DNA of 64,000 bases from Garcia nutans (Eukaryota > Streptophyta > Magnoliopsida > Malpighiales > Euphorbiaceae). The DNA lies in contig CANTUV010000051.1 in the NCBI GenBank assembly GCA_947685225.1, positions 2,976,001-3,040,000 on the forward strand, read 5' to 3'. The translations under genes and the position numbers were made by a program. Below are positions 35,901 through 48,879 of this stretch, in pieces. Each line of letters starts with the position of its first letter. Position 1 is the first letter of the stretch. The notes under the pieces were generated by a model that had not been told where the DNA came from, did no database searches, and worked only from the letters and a program-made list of their open reading frames with translations.

Positions 35901-38900
35901 GGACAGAAATCCCTTCTGCATGGTAACTTTTAATCTCATCTTTGAGAATATCCCCTTTTTTCAAGCATTTCTGCATATTCAGCATCACCTCCACAAAGAC
36001 AGGAGGTAAAACTCCAAAGCCAGTAATATCGTCCTAATTTTGATTGAAGATTTTTCCTGCTCTTTCAATTGAAGAAGAAAGGAGTAGGAGGCAGAGAGTA
36101 AAGCCTGTTCTATTTTTTTTCTAATACAACCCTCCTCTTGATGATAACACATAACTCAGGAAATATAGAATTTAACCAGATGATGTAAAAAAGAACACAC
36201 TAATAACAGGTGAGTCAATTAACACAGGGAGGTGTAACATGTCACACAGAATCTAAATTAAGCAGCAGTAAAAATGCAGGATAATTACCAGGGCATGTGG
36301 TGTGGGAAAAAGTATTGGAGAGCATATCGGCATAGGCCGGAACCTTTCTTTTATAGCTCGGGGAAGTTCATAACCAAGTTTTTTGTCATTTCTGCATTAA
36401 TAGAACAGCACGGCAATCAAAGCACCAAATATAACATTTAAAACAGCTTATCAACCAAAAAGTTACGACAAATACATAATATTTAAAACTTAAAAGCTAA
36501 TTTAGCATTCATGGTTAAATTAACAATCCTTAAGGTGCATGTCAACATTCATACACCAATGAAGTGAATTATAGTATTTGGGTCACCTTAATGTGATACA
36601 GATTGGTTTATGATGTGGAAGAATTCTGCCATCATTTGGCAACATGTCACTCTACCACCGCATTAAGACTTTACAGCGGACTGAACTCAAATTTACACAT
36701 CAAACATTTCAATCTCAAATGCCTAACACCCGTAAGAGACCTATAACTTTTCTATGATCTAAATTTGATACTGTCAACTCAGATCTGCAAAATGTATAAC
36801 AAGGACATGAAAAAATGGAGTTGAAGGAAGATCTTTGCCTAAGAGTAAATTAATTTCCATATTTCAGCTCCAATTTATATATCCTTCTTTCTTGTTGAAG
36901 TAAGATTGATGAGTTTCAGAGAAAATGAGCATACATCAATTGCTAGTATCAGAGAAAATGAGCACACATCAATTGCTTGTTAAGTCACCTAAAACTCTTT
37001 CTTGTCAAATCGGAGCCACATATATCACATTGTCCCATATCTGCCAGTAGCAATAGCAAAAAAAAGGTATCTGACTGACTAACTCATCTAAAGTGACAAT
37101 TACATACTTGAATGAAATTACAGAAGCAGCTACCACCTCCACCACTATAGCACCGTTCAAGATCTTATCACGGATGCTTGCATAAAATTAGTCATGATAG
37201 GTTCCTTTAACTATTTATTTTAGGATGGCAGTAATAACAGCATAAAAGGGAGTCCATCAACTCATTTAAAACACTTACACGTTAACCTCAACAAGACGAA
37301 AGCTGCTATCAGCTCCAGCGATGCATAATACGAGAGGGTCATTTTTGTCAGTCCGCAAAGGCAGCCAATCAAGTTCCAACACAAGGGTTCCAGGAAACTG
37401 AGGTTGCAAAAGGGAATTGGCTAGTGGATCAGGTGAATCCTGCAATTAGAGAACAGTTAGAGTATCAGGATTAAATGAAGAAACACTAAAAAAATATAAA
37501 TCAACAAAAGGTGTTTAATTACTATTGCTAAAACATAAAATTCAAAAGCATTTATATATAGCAGAAGCACGCCAGATTTTAACAAAAATGGCTCAGGAAT
37601 CATCTGTAAGTTCTCAAATTTCCCCTCGATTCTACCCTGTGCCACCATCAAGTTAAAAAAGAAGGCAGCAAGAGAGAAGGGAACTTCAAAATTTCTAAGC
37701 ATATCTTCAACTATAACACATAGCATGTACATGTAAATCATATATAAAGTGAAAACAATAATATGCCCAATGTATAAAGAAGTAAGAGTGCTAATTGTCA
37801 ATTTTCTTGCTTACAAGGTCAAACACACAAAAGGTATTATCATAAAAAAGCACTGCAATACGCCCTCGGCTACGGTCTCCAGGAACAACAGGAGAAAATT
37901 TGATTCTCCTGATTCCATCCCTATGAGTGTTAAATGATGAAGAATGTCCGGTAGTCACATCCCACCATCTTATGTTCCCTGACCTATCTCCCATAACCTG
38001 AGAAATAGTAAAGTCACTGCCTCCCATAATACAACTTTTGGAAGAACCAAGATTCTGAATTAGATGAACACTGAAATGAAATTTTTATGATATACATACA
38101 ACGTGGGGCAAGCGGTAAGCCATGGCTGTAATCAATCCATCAGAGGAGACAAATGAAGAAGAAGGCCATTTTGGTCTGCAGAGAAGGGAAGCGAAATGTT
38201 GTATGAGATAAAGTGAACAAGATAAATTATACAGTCATGTAGTATAAATGTTAGATATAGCAAACTGATGCTTGCTCACCAATAAATCCAAATGACTCAG
38301 GGATAAGAAGTGAGTTATTTTAGGTTTGTGAGAAAAGAGATATGAAACCCCGAAGTGAGTTGAAGGCCATGCAAAAATTGAAGTTATTAATAGAGGTAGC
38401 AATCACCCCATCCCAATCCACTCAAGAATAGGTCAACGGAATCACTTTCGCCCCACAACAATAGAAACTTCAGGGTAAGGTCACAGATTACCCAAAACGA
38501 TATAATTTTGGATAGAAATTTTTTACAGAAAATGAATAGTACCCTTTTTCGCGCATTTTTTTAAAGATTAATATAGTCCTTCAATTTTATAAAAATTAAA
38601 TACTTGTGCTCTTTTTACAATACAAAATGATATATTTAGACAAAAATCTACACCATTTTTAACTTACACTAAGCTTATTTACAGTTTTTCAGCAATGAAG
38701 AATAAAAGCGTTCATATTAGCTCAAGGAGCAAAATATGAAATTAATAAAATGAAACACCCAAGCATTTAATATGCCAAACACCAGCAGGATTTTCGTAAT
38801 TTTTTTACTTTTGAACTTATGGAATTTAAGGTTAACTGCTATAAACCAATTAATTTATAATCACGCTCAGTGAAAACAGTTATATGTTTATTTGACAGGT

Positions 38901-41900
38901 TCTGAATATAAGGATATGCAAAAAGGGTCTTCCAATATTTATGAGTATCATATGCTCATTCGCTTTTTATTTATTAACAAAGAATTTCAAGAAGATAACT
39001 TTACCAGTATTTTGACTTTTTCTTCTTGTCAATTCAATAAAGCACACTTTTCCACCACCTTATTTACTCTGTGGAAGATACTTGCTACTAGTTTTATAAA
39101 TTTTCCTCTGAAATTCCTCACTTTTTGGATTTTATATTTTTCGTTGTAATAGTTAAAAATATTTTATATCTTCTTTAAATTATAAGAATGAGCACAAACT
39201 ATTTATATAGTAGTAATATGAAAAAACTAGCTTGAAAATTTTGGGTGAATCGTGTCATTGTCACTTGTCAGCTATCCAAACCCCAAAATACCGGACTCAA
39301 GCCTACCTAATGGTCCCCATTGCCAGCTCTAGTCATTAAACTTCAGACAACATATAAATTTCCATCTTCAATCATGTAATTTTCTAATGTTGTTTTTGTT
39401 TATAATATCTGGGTATTGTATATGTGATAAAGATACATCACACTTATCAACTTATGTGAGCTCCATCACATCATCTCAGAGCCATGATCGAAAAGTGGGG
39501 ATGAAATCTGAATTATGATGGAAAGATATATGAATCATAAGACAGATTATAATGGTAAAGATAAATGCAAAAATAGGGCTAATGTCAAATAGAGGTTGTA
39601 ATACCATACATGGCTCATCAACAAGGTATTTTTAACTTTCATAGTTTATTCTTTTCTGATTGAGGGTACTAAGTTAAGAACACAACTTAATTTTGAATTT
39701 TGATCACTGAAATGCAAAAGCTATGCTTGTAAAGTCCTAATCATATAATTGTACAAAACAATATCCATTCATCTAAGCTAACATTGGAAAAGGATTTGAA
39801 GTCTACAACTTGTTTATTCCACATAAAACAAAGGTGGACAGCATAATTTCAGGTGCAACAGTCAAGGTATCAATCATGGTACATCAGAAAAAAGAAAGTT
39901 AAGAATGTTCTTAGACCATTTGCTTTTTCTATAACTTGGAAAAGTAGAATAGTGGTTCCATCATGTTTAGAAATTTATATATACCTGAAGTCCCGGATTC
40001 TTCGCCCGTAGACCTCGAAAACTCCAAGTGCACCATTTACCAATGCAAATGAAAAGCTTTCTGCTGTCTCATCCTGAGATGCATCTGAGCTTGCTGCCAC
40101 TGCACATAAAAGCTACTTCGTTGTCAAAAATACAAATGATAGGAATAACAACCATGTCATAAGCACTTTAATAAATCAAAGTAAAAAAAGCTCACTAGAT
40201 TCTGATGAAGCTGCCTTTGGTGTAGATGCTCCATCTGGTGCTACAGGTTGCAGATCTTTAGATGAACACGAAAATTGCCTAGAAGGAGCATTTTGAACTA
40301 TACGTGGAACTGTTGGAAGAGTCCATTCCAATACCGTGAACGGAAGAGCCAATGATCTAAGCTACATGGAGGCATAAGCATAATAATTATCTATATGCAG
40401 AAACAAATAGTTCAAATCTGAAAAATAAAATAAATTAAAATAAAGATATCATAAAAAGTTCAATTACAGCACGAATCTAAAAAAGCAATAAAAGAATTGT
40501 CTAGTTCTATTAGCTAATGAAGGGGAAATACATTGGAATAAAGGCCATAGGCCCTAAAGATTGAACTGGACTAATTGGGCAAATACTTCTATGGACCATT
40601 TTACCCAATTTCTGACAGCATTATGCTTGAACACGCAAAAAACAAACGAATAATAACAAAACAATATTCGGTTTGTGGCAAAGCTTATCTGGAGTTCCTT
40701 GGGGGAAATAAAGGAAAAAAGAAGGCATAATTTATGTAACCTTCTACAGCAATACCAGCAACAATTTTTATAGCCACCAAGGCAATCTTGTTCCCATCTC
40801 CATTGACATTAGCCAACGATAATCAATTATTACTTCAATAATTTCAGCAATTTTTAAATTTTAGATTTGCTTCATCCTTAATAAATTTTTTAATATAGAT
40901 TTAAGAGAACCAACCCTAAAAGCAAGCCGTTAAGGTTAAAGAGCTCATTTTTATATTAATCACTCACATGTTTTATTTATTCAATGTGAAACTATATTTT
41001 CATATATATTCTTATTAGCGCACCTCAAGTGGCAACTGAACCAAGGCAATTTTTGATAAATCTAATTGACACTTGCAATTTTATAATACGAACTAGGTTA
41101 AGAGAATTTTAAAGCTTGGGAACATCCCATATCAGGCAAAAGGATTAAAAGTCCGAGGAACAACCCATACCAGATAAAGAACAATTATTTGAAAGCCCAT
41201 CACTGGGCAAAAGAAACCCACCAAGGGAAAAGAACAAATTCCGAAAGCCCATCACCAACTGAAAGAAGCCCACCATGGGACAAGAATAAATTCTGAAACC
41301 CCATCACCGAGCAAATTGAAAGTAATTGAAATCACAGTCCAAATATATAAGAAATAGGGTTGTAACAATTAATGTTTGCTCTAATACTTGGATAAATTTC
41401 TTAGTATAGATTTGGCAGAGCCAACCTTAAAAGCTAGTTGTTTAGATTGCAAATCTTATTTCTATATTAATTACCCACATGCTTTATATTTATTCAATAT
41501 GAGACTTTATTCCCGTATATATTATTATACCAAGCTCTGATACCACATTGAGAAAATGGACTTGAGCCTAACTCAACCCCAGAAGCTAGTTTGTGAGGTC
41601 ATGATTGTCCAAGTCATTATAAGGAGATGTGGGATACTCAACAATCCTCTCCTCTCTTTCTGGTATGATAAATTGCATATGTGAGCCATCTAAGTTTTTG
41701 CAAAGAATGAGATAACAGTTTTGGAGATGGACACATAACTAGTTGGTATTTTAGAAATGAGAGACAAGTGAGAGAGAACTTGGACGTTCCCAAGATTTTG
41801 AAGAAAAATGTTTGGTCAGGTTACATTGTTCATGTTTGAAGTAAAAAACTAATGGGTATTATTAGAAATGAGAGAAAACATGGAAATGTAATTATCCCAA

Positions 41901-44900
41901 GAAAGTGAAGGAAATGACTAATGGGTTTGGGTCATCATGTTAGGGTCAAATAATGAAAGATTCTAGAAATAGAAAAAACAAGTTTTAAAAAAAATTGAAA
42001 AGTGCAAGTCAAAGAATAGATGAAAAATCTAAGACATCCATAAATGGAAAATCTTCATTATATTTGATGCAATGAAAACTTATAACCTGAACTAGAATAA
42101 ATAAAATAAAACAAATAAGAATATTTAGAGAAAACATGATTATAATTTTTACGTTAACTAACCCTTTCTCCAATTCTTTCACATCCCACTTCTCCGTGAA
42201 CCCATTACTAGTATCATCCATGTCAAAACCAAAATCCAATGAGATTACCCAGTATAAGAGATGAAGCCACACAAAGAGACCATTTCCAGATAGGCAAATT
42301 CTTTTCTCATCTTACTCAAAACATGATAGGCAAATTCTATTGGGAACATGAAATCATATTTTATTAGCAAATCTACTAAATAACTGTTCAATGGACGTGA
42401 TATATGATTTCAAAGCAGTCCAATATCAATGTAAGCAATAGTTCAAAGGTTACGGAAATTATAATCCAATGTATCAGCAATTCCAGAGACCTGTCATTTA
42501 AATTAGCAATTCCACTGTAAAAAAGAAAATAAATTCATTTTATTTTATCAATTGAAGTAAAAATTGCATTTGCACCACAACATTTGCTTCCATCCAATAA
42601 TATAGTAAAGTAAAAAAGATAAATTCCTTTCGAAAGTGCAATAAGTTTGACAAGATAGACATGTATTGGCTAATAAATATCCCATGCGGACATGTTTTGG
42701 CTAATAAATATCCCACGCGGACATGTTTTGGCTAATAAATATCCACGCACATTTGCTGTAAAAGTATACATTCATAGTCCTCACACTAATTTCAAAAGGA
42801 AAAATTATAAGAAATAAAGAAATATTTAAAGCATTCACTTGGTCCAACATCAACTCCCAAGCTTGGCCATGGCATTCACCAATACAGTACAAAAGGCCAG
42901 TAACTAATACAATTCCTTTTTCAAACAAAAGCAGCTAAACAATTGTATAAGAAGCGGAGAATATCTCATGTAAATAAAACAGAAAACGAATTAGCCAACT
43001 CACCATAATGGGACTTTTTGTCATTGCCCAAACCTCCACAGGGGCATCACGAAACAAAATAAGCAGATACCTGGAAATTTTGAAAAAAACACGTATAAGC
43101 TAGAGATGAAAGCTTATGCTATGATCTGTCTATCAATATCAGTTAAGACAAACAGATGTACAGAGGAGAGATACTGAAAGAAACATTCGAAAAAACAAAA
43201 ACAAATAAGAGGTACAAGTCTTGCAGTTATGTATGAAATAGCAAAGCTTATATGCATTGAAGCCACAAAAGATAGATTTCAAGACAACCTCCCAGATGAA
43301 GAAGTCCTTAAAGCTCTAATGGGTGCACGCTCTGGCTTTTGTAAAACCCGAAATGGTCTATTAAGGCCACTTCTAAGACAGGTCACAACAAGCCTATTAA
43401 TGTAACCACCAGTTTTTTCATTCGCCTGAGTCACAGAGAAGGAGGGGAAAATGAAAAGACAAATAAATGAAACTCATTATGATATATTTAAACAAATAAT
43501 GACTTTCAATCAAATGTCTATACCTGATTGTAAGAAAATGAAACCAGTCTAGAATTTCCAAGCCATCGTAATCCCCTAACAGTACCATTATGAACTGAGA
43601 AGCTTGCAACAACAGCATTGGCAGAAACATCAATGACATCAATTGTTCCACTCTGAGTTCCCAAAGCCACCAGAGGAACAGCTACAGCAGGATGATTTCC
43701 TCCACCTTCATGTTATGTTATTTCATTATCAAAACCCAGTTAAATCCTAATAAGTAACAAACTTGGTGTATTTGAAGAAATTAGAAATTCAACAGAAAAT
43801 TATGAGTCAGGATGAAGCTAACGGGCCAAAGTAGCTGTCAAAGAAGGGGAGGGTAAAGCCAGCATAGTCACTGTTGAAGAAAGGAGCTGCAGCTGTCCAA
43901 CTAAGCTGACCTGCATCAATGTACTTTGGCATGTAAGTGTGCATGCATAACCCACAGAATGTGGGGAGGATAAATAATAAGCCTGTTCACTGTTATATTC
44001 AATGGTCTACAGAGAAGATTAAGAATAATGTACTTTGCTAAGATAGTCATTTTTCATAGGAAAGCAATAGGCAAAAGCAATACATGACCTTGCACAAAGA
44101 GGCAATCTTGACAAAGAACAGAAACTTGAAGAATTACTTGTATTCTAATTAACAATTCTTATACCTAATATAAAATAATATCGAAGAGGAAATTTTATTA
44201 ACAGACCTTATATGATACACATGCCTGGTTGAGCATGGATGATGGACGGGTTTTATTGCCACTCATATTCTCTTGTTGCTTGTCTGCTTCTGCAGTAAGT
44301 CCGTCAGTAGAAGCTAAGCCATTGGCATTGGACGGTAAAAGTAGCAACTCACGGCCATCAGAAACCACACCTGTATCCTTTACATCTTTTTGGGTGTCTC
44401 CAGTCCCTTCAGAAGTCAAGAGCCAGTTCCATATTTTTCCATCATCAGAAATGGATATTACGTGTGTCTTGGAAAGAAGAAGTGTATCATCACAAAAATC
44501 AAAAGGATTGCCAAAATCTACATCAGCCAAGGGAGTGTTAGGGGAATCAGAATATAACTTGGCAACATTTTGAAGTGTCGACTCTGATTGGCAGATGGTG
44601 ACGGCTAGAACTGAAGGAGAAGGAACAGATGAGCCAACAGAAGGCATCAACTCCTCCATTGCGCACATTACATGCACCTGCTCTCCTCTGTGATCATATG
44701 TAAATAAGTACATTCCCTTGAGGCAGGGATTACAGGAAAAATACAATATGATTATCATTACAGCCAAACATCAAAAAAAAGAGCAATAAAATGAAATGCA
44801 GGCAGGCTACAAATATCATAGAGAGAAAAGTAAATTATAAGATATCAGATGACATTATAAAGCTTCTGCTTCTCGAGTTAACACTAATAACAAGGTAAGC

Positions 44901-47017
44901 AAAGAAAAGTACTGGGAAAATATGATCCTCTCAGTGCCCATTGCTACCAATAATTATGATATCTACATTAATTATTATTTATGGATGTGCTCTACAAACC
45001 AAAAAGAAACTAGATAAAGCTCATTCCATATGTCTAATAGTAACCATAGAAGATGAAGTTAATTTTTAATTTTTTTTAATTTTCCTTTGTTTGGACAAAA
45101 ATTAAACAAAGGAAAAGAGTAGGAAAAAATGGAAATTGGCTTTCCAATTTCCCTTCAAAGCTCCAAAATATTTTCCTTCAATTTGGAGTAAAATAGAGGA
45201 ATTTAAAAAAATAAAAAGGAAAATAGTTTATTTTATTTTATTTTATTTTTCTTATGTTTTAATTAAGGTAATCAAACAATGTACAGGAAAATAGACTTCT
45301 TTTCTTTCTTTTCCTTTGTTTAATTTCTTTTCATTTGCACTACACAATTAAGGAATCAAACAAAGGATTAAAATTTTATAAGTTTACAACATTAAATATG
45401 ATATCTCTTCCACGCATGAAATTGGCACAATTAGTTAGCATCAAATACAAAATCACATTTTAAGAGCCGTTCAAAGTAGCACTTGCATAGTCTCTCTCCC
45501 ATCAAACTATTCCCTTGTACCAGGTAGACTTTGTAAGGAAGTGACTTAAAGACAACCTTTAGCAGACCTTGTAGACTTTGTAAGGAAGTTACTTAAAGAC
45601 AACCTTTAGCAATAAGCAATTCAGTATTTGTTCGTGTCACTGGATTAGTTTGTCCTTCTATCTCTCCAATTAGCAGACCAAACTGATTCCCTCAAGTTTC
45701 TATAAAATGAACTTCTGATCTCAAATCTCTATAAGACTTCTATATGAAACCAATTTCAGTTTCCTTTGTAAATAATATTGTTCGCCCATATGGTGCCAAT
45801 GTATTCAAATGCTAATCCTGAACTGCAATGCCATTTATGAATAATGCTTTTGATTTATATGATCATCAGCTGATCAGATTTTAGTTATTTCATTAACTAA
45901 GATTGGTTAAAGGGGGAGCCAAAAGATAATTGCTTATAGACTTTGAACTAAATAATATGAAAACTAAATACAACAATTGCAAAACTAATTGATTATAGTA
46001 AGAACACAATTCAGGTTCATAGATCACTCACTCTTTTCTCCGCCAGATGCTGAGACGTCCATCAAGGTGAGCACAATACAGCAGCTTATTATTTGGATCC
46101 GGCAACACGTCCAAAAACTTACTGCACCCTCTAGGCAATGCTGCACTAAAAAGTGCAGTCTCATACTGCAAATCAAACACCACCAGCTCTCTCGGAAACG
46201 TCACCAAGATAATGTGCCTCCACTGCGGCGAAAACGCTAATTTCACGCTGTAGAGAGGGAATACCGCTGACGCTGGCGACGGAGAAGAAGATCCATTCGC
46301 CGCATCCCTCTCTAGCCTCGATAATTCAACAGAATCAGTTGGAATGCGAAGCACCTTTACCGCAATATCATCTTCTGTATCTCCAAGCACTTTAACAGAT
46401 AAGAGAATTCCTTTGAGACCAATTGCAACAAAATGCCGGGAATCGAAGGGATCACGGCGAACACAAGAGAGGAATTCCGGCGACGTGTCGTATTTGAAGA
46501 AACAACGAGCAGGAGAAGTTGTCGTATATAGAGAGAGAGAAGAAGGACCAGAGATGGAAGCGAGAATACAAGAGTCAGATCGGGAGACGATCCAACAAAG
46601 GTCTTGAATGCCACATTTCGGATTCGGGTCATGATCGAGCCAGAGGAGAACAGACTTGAGACGGAAATCAAGAAGAGCGATGCGACCATGGCGGTCAGCA
46701 GCAGCGAGGAGAAGGTGCGAAGAGGAAGGCTCAGTAGAAAGAAGGTCACGGCGGGGAGGGAGAGGAGTCCATCTAACGGAGGTGATGAAAGGAGAGAGAG
46801 AAGGAGAGGAATTAGAAGGAGGAGGAAGAGGGATCGTGGAAATAAGCTGAAGAGAACGTGAATCGACGACGGAAATGGATGATCCAGACGGAAAGGCAAG
46901 GAGACCGGAAGGGGAAAGGTCGACGGAACCGAAATTATTCCGGGACGGTGGACCGGGAAGCATACAGTCCCAGGTGGACTCCGTCGTGGTGCGTATCGGA
47001 GTTCTGGGCAGAGACAT
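29988..47017 (-). CDS. WDR11: WDR11-like WD40-repeat protein (At3g33530-type), complete, 20 exons
   Basis: Homologue of animal WDR11, a twin beta-propeller scaffold acting in endosome-to-Golgi trafficking; the plant role is little known. Exons (minus): 47017-46032, 44687-44207, 43910-43823, 43705-43524, 43425-43289, 43070-43004, 40361-40196, 40099-39985, 38175-38100, 37997-37815, 37439-37279, 36391-36289, 35867-35663, 35559-35273, 35140-35019, 33340-33196, 33083-32991, 31043-30970, 30414-30361, 30276-29988. Phases all agree: 4,014 bases, 1,337 residues, matching plant homologues. The start is MSLPRTPIRTTTEST; exon 1 encodes residues 1-328 (first propeller blades). Strongly conserved stretches: EGEQVHVMCAMEELMPS, LVALGTQSGTIDVIDVS, GDRSGNIRWWDVTTGHSS, VPEMLLKVLEPYRKEG, FGETSEALFWLQLP, VGNLEAAVSLLLS. 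The C-terminal half is helical and ends FGQYQRKLVHLCMDSQP. No damage, despite transposon debris in introns. Confidence 0.96.
31600..32115 (+). mobile_element. Degenerate LINE (non-LTR retrotransposon) 3' fragment in a WDR11 intron
   Basis: In the intron between exons 18 and 17 the + strand translates, with many stops and shifts, into pieces resembling the C-terminal part of plant LINE reverse transcriptases (for example KLKSKFYYTAVWVAM, then AKMRMLK-like and GKIKGHGLR-like blocks). It ends in the GCCGATCCCAATTAACTTGA motif typical of these 3' ends (about 32078-32097). It lies antisense to the host gene. Identification is by remembered family pattern; age looks old. Confidence 0.55.
40865..41525. 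repeat. Pair of about 150-bp diverged direct repeats in the largest WDR11 intron
   Basis: Segment 40865-41014 and segment 41375-41525 share the same order of blocks: TAATAAATTT/GATAAATTTC, TATAGATTT, CCAACC, AAAAGC, TATATTAATTA(C), CACATG, TTATTTATTCAAT, GAAACT/GAGACT and CCCGTATATATT-like ends. They are roughly 510 bases apart and may be degenerate LTRs of a small element, with the 41185-41330 tandem repeat between them. Confidence 0.55.
41185..41330. repeat. Imperfect tandem repeat, unit about 52 bp, three copies
   Basis: Units read GAAAGCCCATCACTGGGCAA, AGAAACCCACCAAGGG, AAAAGAACAAATTCC, then recur as GAAAGCCCATCACC and GAAACCCCATCACCGAGCAA. It lies inside the intron between exons 7 and 6. 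Confidence 0.65.
41534..41642 (-). mobile_element. TRIM-like LTR plus primer-binding site remnant
   Basis: On the minus strand a short LTR-like segment starts TGTTGAGTATCCCACATCTC, carries GGGGTTGAGTTAGGCTCAAG, and is followed directly by TGGTATCAGAGC (plus-strand positions 41534-41545), the site complementary to the 3' end of initiator tRNA-Met. An LTR of only about 97 bases is the size of terminal-repeat retrotransposons in miniature. I did not find a convincing second LTR, so it is a fragment. Confidence 0.6.
42658..42750. repeat. 31-bp tandem repeat, three copies, in a WDR11 intron
   Basis: The unit is GACATGTTTTGGCTAATAAA followed by TATCCCACGCG. Copies start at 42658, 42689 and 42720 with only a few differences. 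Confidence 0.9.
45083..45367. mobile_element. Candidate MITE in WDR11 intron 1, about 285 bp
   Basis: The left end (TCCTTTGTTTGG) and the inverse of the right end (TCCTTTGTTTGATTCC) form inverted repeats, extended weakly by flanking TTTAATTTT / AATTTTAA. Internal AAACAAAGGAAAA and CCTTTGTTTAATTTC add a second inner inverted pair. Non-coding. No unambiguous target duplication. Confidence 0.5.
45524..45611. repeat. 41-bp direct duplication in WDR11 intron 1
   Basis: Copies at 45524-45564 and 45571-45611 both begin GTAGACTTTGTAAGGAAGT and end AAAGACAACCTTTAGCA, with one difference and a six-base spacer. Confidence 0.93.
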
Positions 47018-48870
47018 TTGTCCGGTGTTGTACTAAAATAAAATTAATAAAAAATAGTGTTAAAGAAACGGAAATTGGATAACGATGTGTCTGATTTATT
47101 AGTTTTAGCACTACTTGACAGGTTTCTTCGTTTCAAGCATACGGCCTTAGTAAAAACTTTTGCTGTGCTGATAGATTTTGAATTTTCTATTCATTTTACT
47201 TTACTTTTTTCATTTTTATCAATTATTATAATTATACTGCTTTAACCTTAATTTAATTTTTTAATAGTTTTAACCTTTTTAAAAATTATTAGTTGGACCG
47301 AGCAAGCGCATCTTCCTTCTAATTATACTACCGAAAATTCTGATATTACTTTAGCATGTCTATATATTTTTTATATTATTATTATTATTTTTTTATTAGA
47401 AATATTATATGAAATTTTTTATATTAAAATAAATTTTTATTTTATTAGTTGGATAATAGAAAAAAATAAATTAATATAAAATTATTAATAAAAATGCTAT
47501 ATAAAGTTATTAATTATTATATTCGCTAATAGAAATAAACAGATAAAAAAAGACTCTAATTATTTTATGAAACAATCTAATATAAATAAGTGTATATTTA
47601 AAATTTCATATAAAACATATTATTTTATGCAATAGCCTAATATAAATAAGGATATATTTGACATTTTATATAAAATACATTATAACAAAAATAGAAAATC
47701 TTACTTCAGTTTTAAATTATAGAATATACTATATTTTTAATAAATTAATAAATTATAAATTTAACAATATTAAAATATTAATTATTACTATTGAAAAAAT
47801 ATTATTATGAAATTATATTATAAAATAGTAAAATATTATAACCCTCTTATTAAATTATTGTGAAATAATTTTAATTACTAAAAGCATATGTGTAAGTAAA
47901 ATACATTTATTTTATCAAATATTATAAAATTTGTTGTCATTAAACTTATAATTATTGTAGATCAAAAGTAAAATTGGCACACATCTCTTTTAATATTTTT
48001 AATGTATCAAATATTATAAATTATTTATCTATTAGTGATGAAAATTTAAAAATTAATCCATTCTCTTAATTAATATTGTGGTAAAAAATAATATTATAAA
48101 ATGTTAAATATATATTTTTAAAAAATAAATATATTCAAATTCTTATTTGTATAAAAAAATATTTTTTATAGTATTATTATATTTAATTTTTTATGATTTT
48201 TATTAAAAAATTATATAAGATTAAAATATCTTAAGTAGATTATTATAATATTTAAATAAAATAATTAAAAAGTTAAAAATATATTTAAATAAAAAATAAT
48301 GTAATATATAAGAATTAAATATATATATATATATATATGTAGACATTCATATAGCACCCAAGAATTATAATCAAATTTTGGTATGATTATATAGGTTGAG
48401 TAAAGTATCTTTCCAAATTACCCAAATATATTTTATTAAGGTAATTTATTTTTTTAGTGAAAATTTTAATATTGTTCATATTTAATAAGGGAACATAGTA
48501 ATTTAATGTTGTTATAATAATATAATATAAATTTATAAAAATTTTTAATTGTAGAATTAATATTTTAATCATATTTATGAAGTTATAATTTTTTTATTAT
48601 ATTTTAATATTTAATTTATATAGTCTTTTAATTATTTTATTATTTTTCACTAAAATTAATTGGAAAATTAAATGGTTAATTTTAAAACATTGGAGATTAA
48701 AATGTTAATAATGTTAAAACTAGAAGTGTATCTAATTTTGCTTTATATAAAAATAGGACAAAAGTTTAGTTTCCACTTTTATCTTTACCCAAAATTAATG
48801 TGAAATCCAAATAATTTTTATTCAATGGATTTCACGTTGCCACGTCTGCAATCATTATAGAAATATACCA
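47018..48870. other. Promoter side of WDR11 and AT-rich intergenic stretch
   Basis: The first few hundred bases upstream of the WDR11 start codon should hold its 5' UTR and promoter; I cannot point to a convincing TATA box. The rest is very AT-rich, without supported frames. Confidence 0.45.
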
Positions 48871-48879
48871 GATTATCGA

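Noticed and set aside
46344..47082. Long + strand, Arg/Glu-rich frames
   Set aside because: Shadows of WDR11 exon 1 on the minus strand; composition follows the Ser/Pro/Leu-rich coding sequence.
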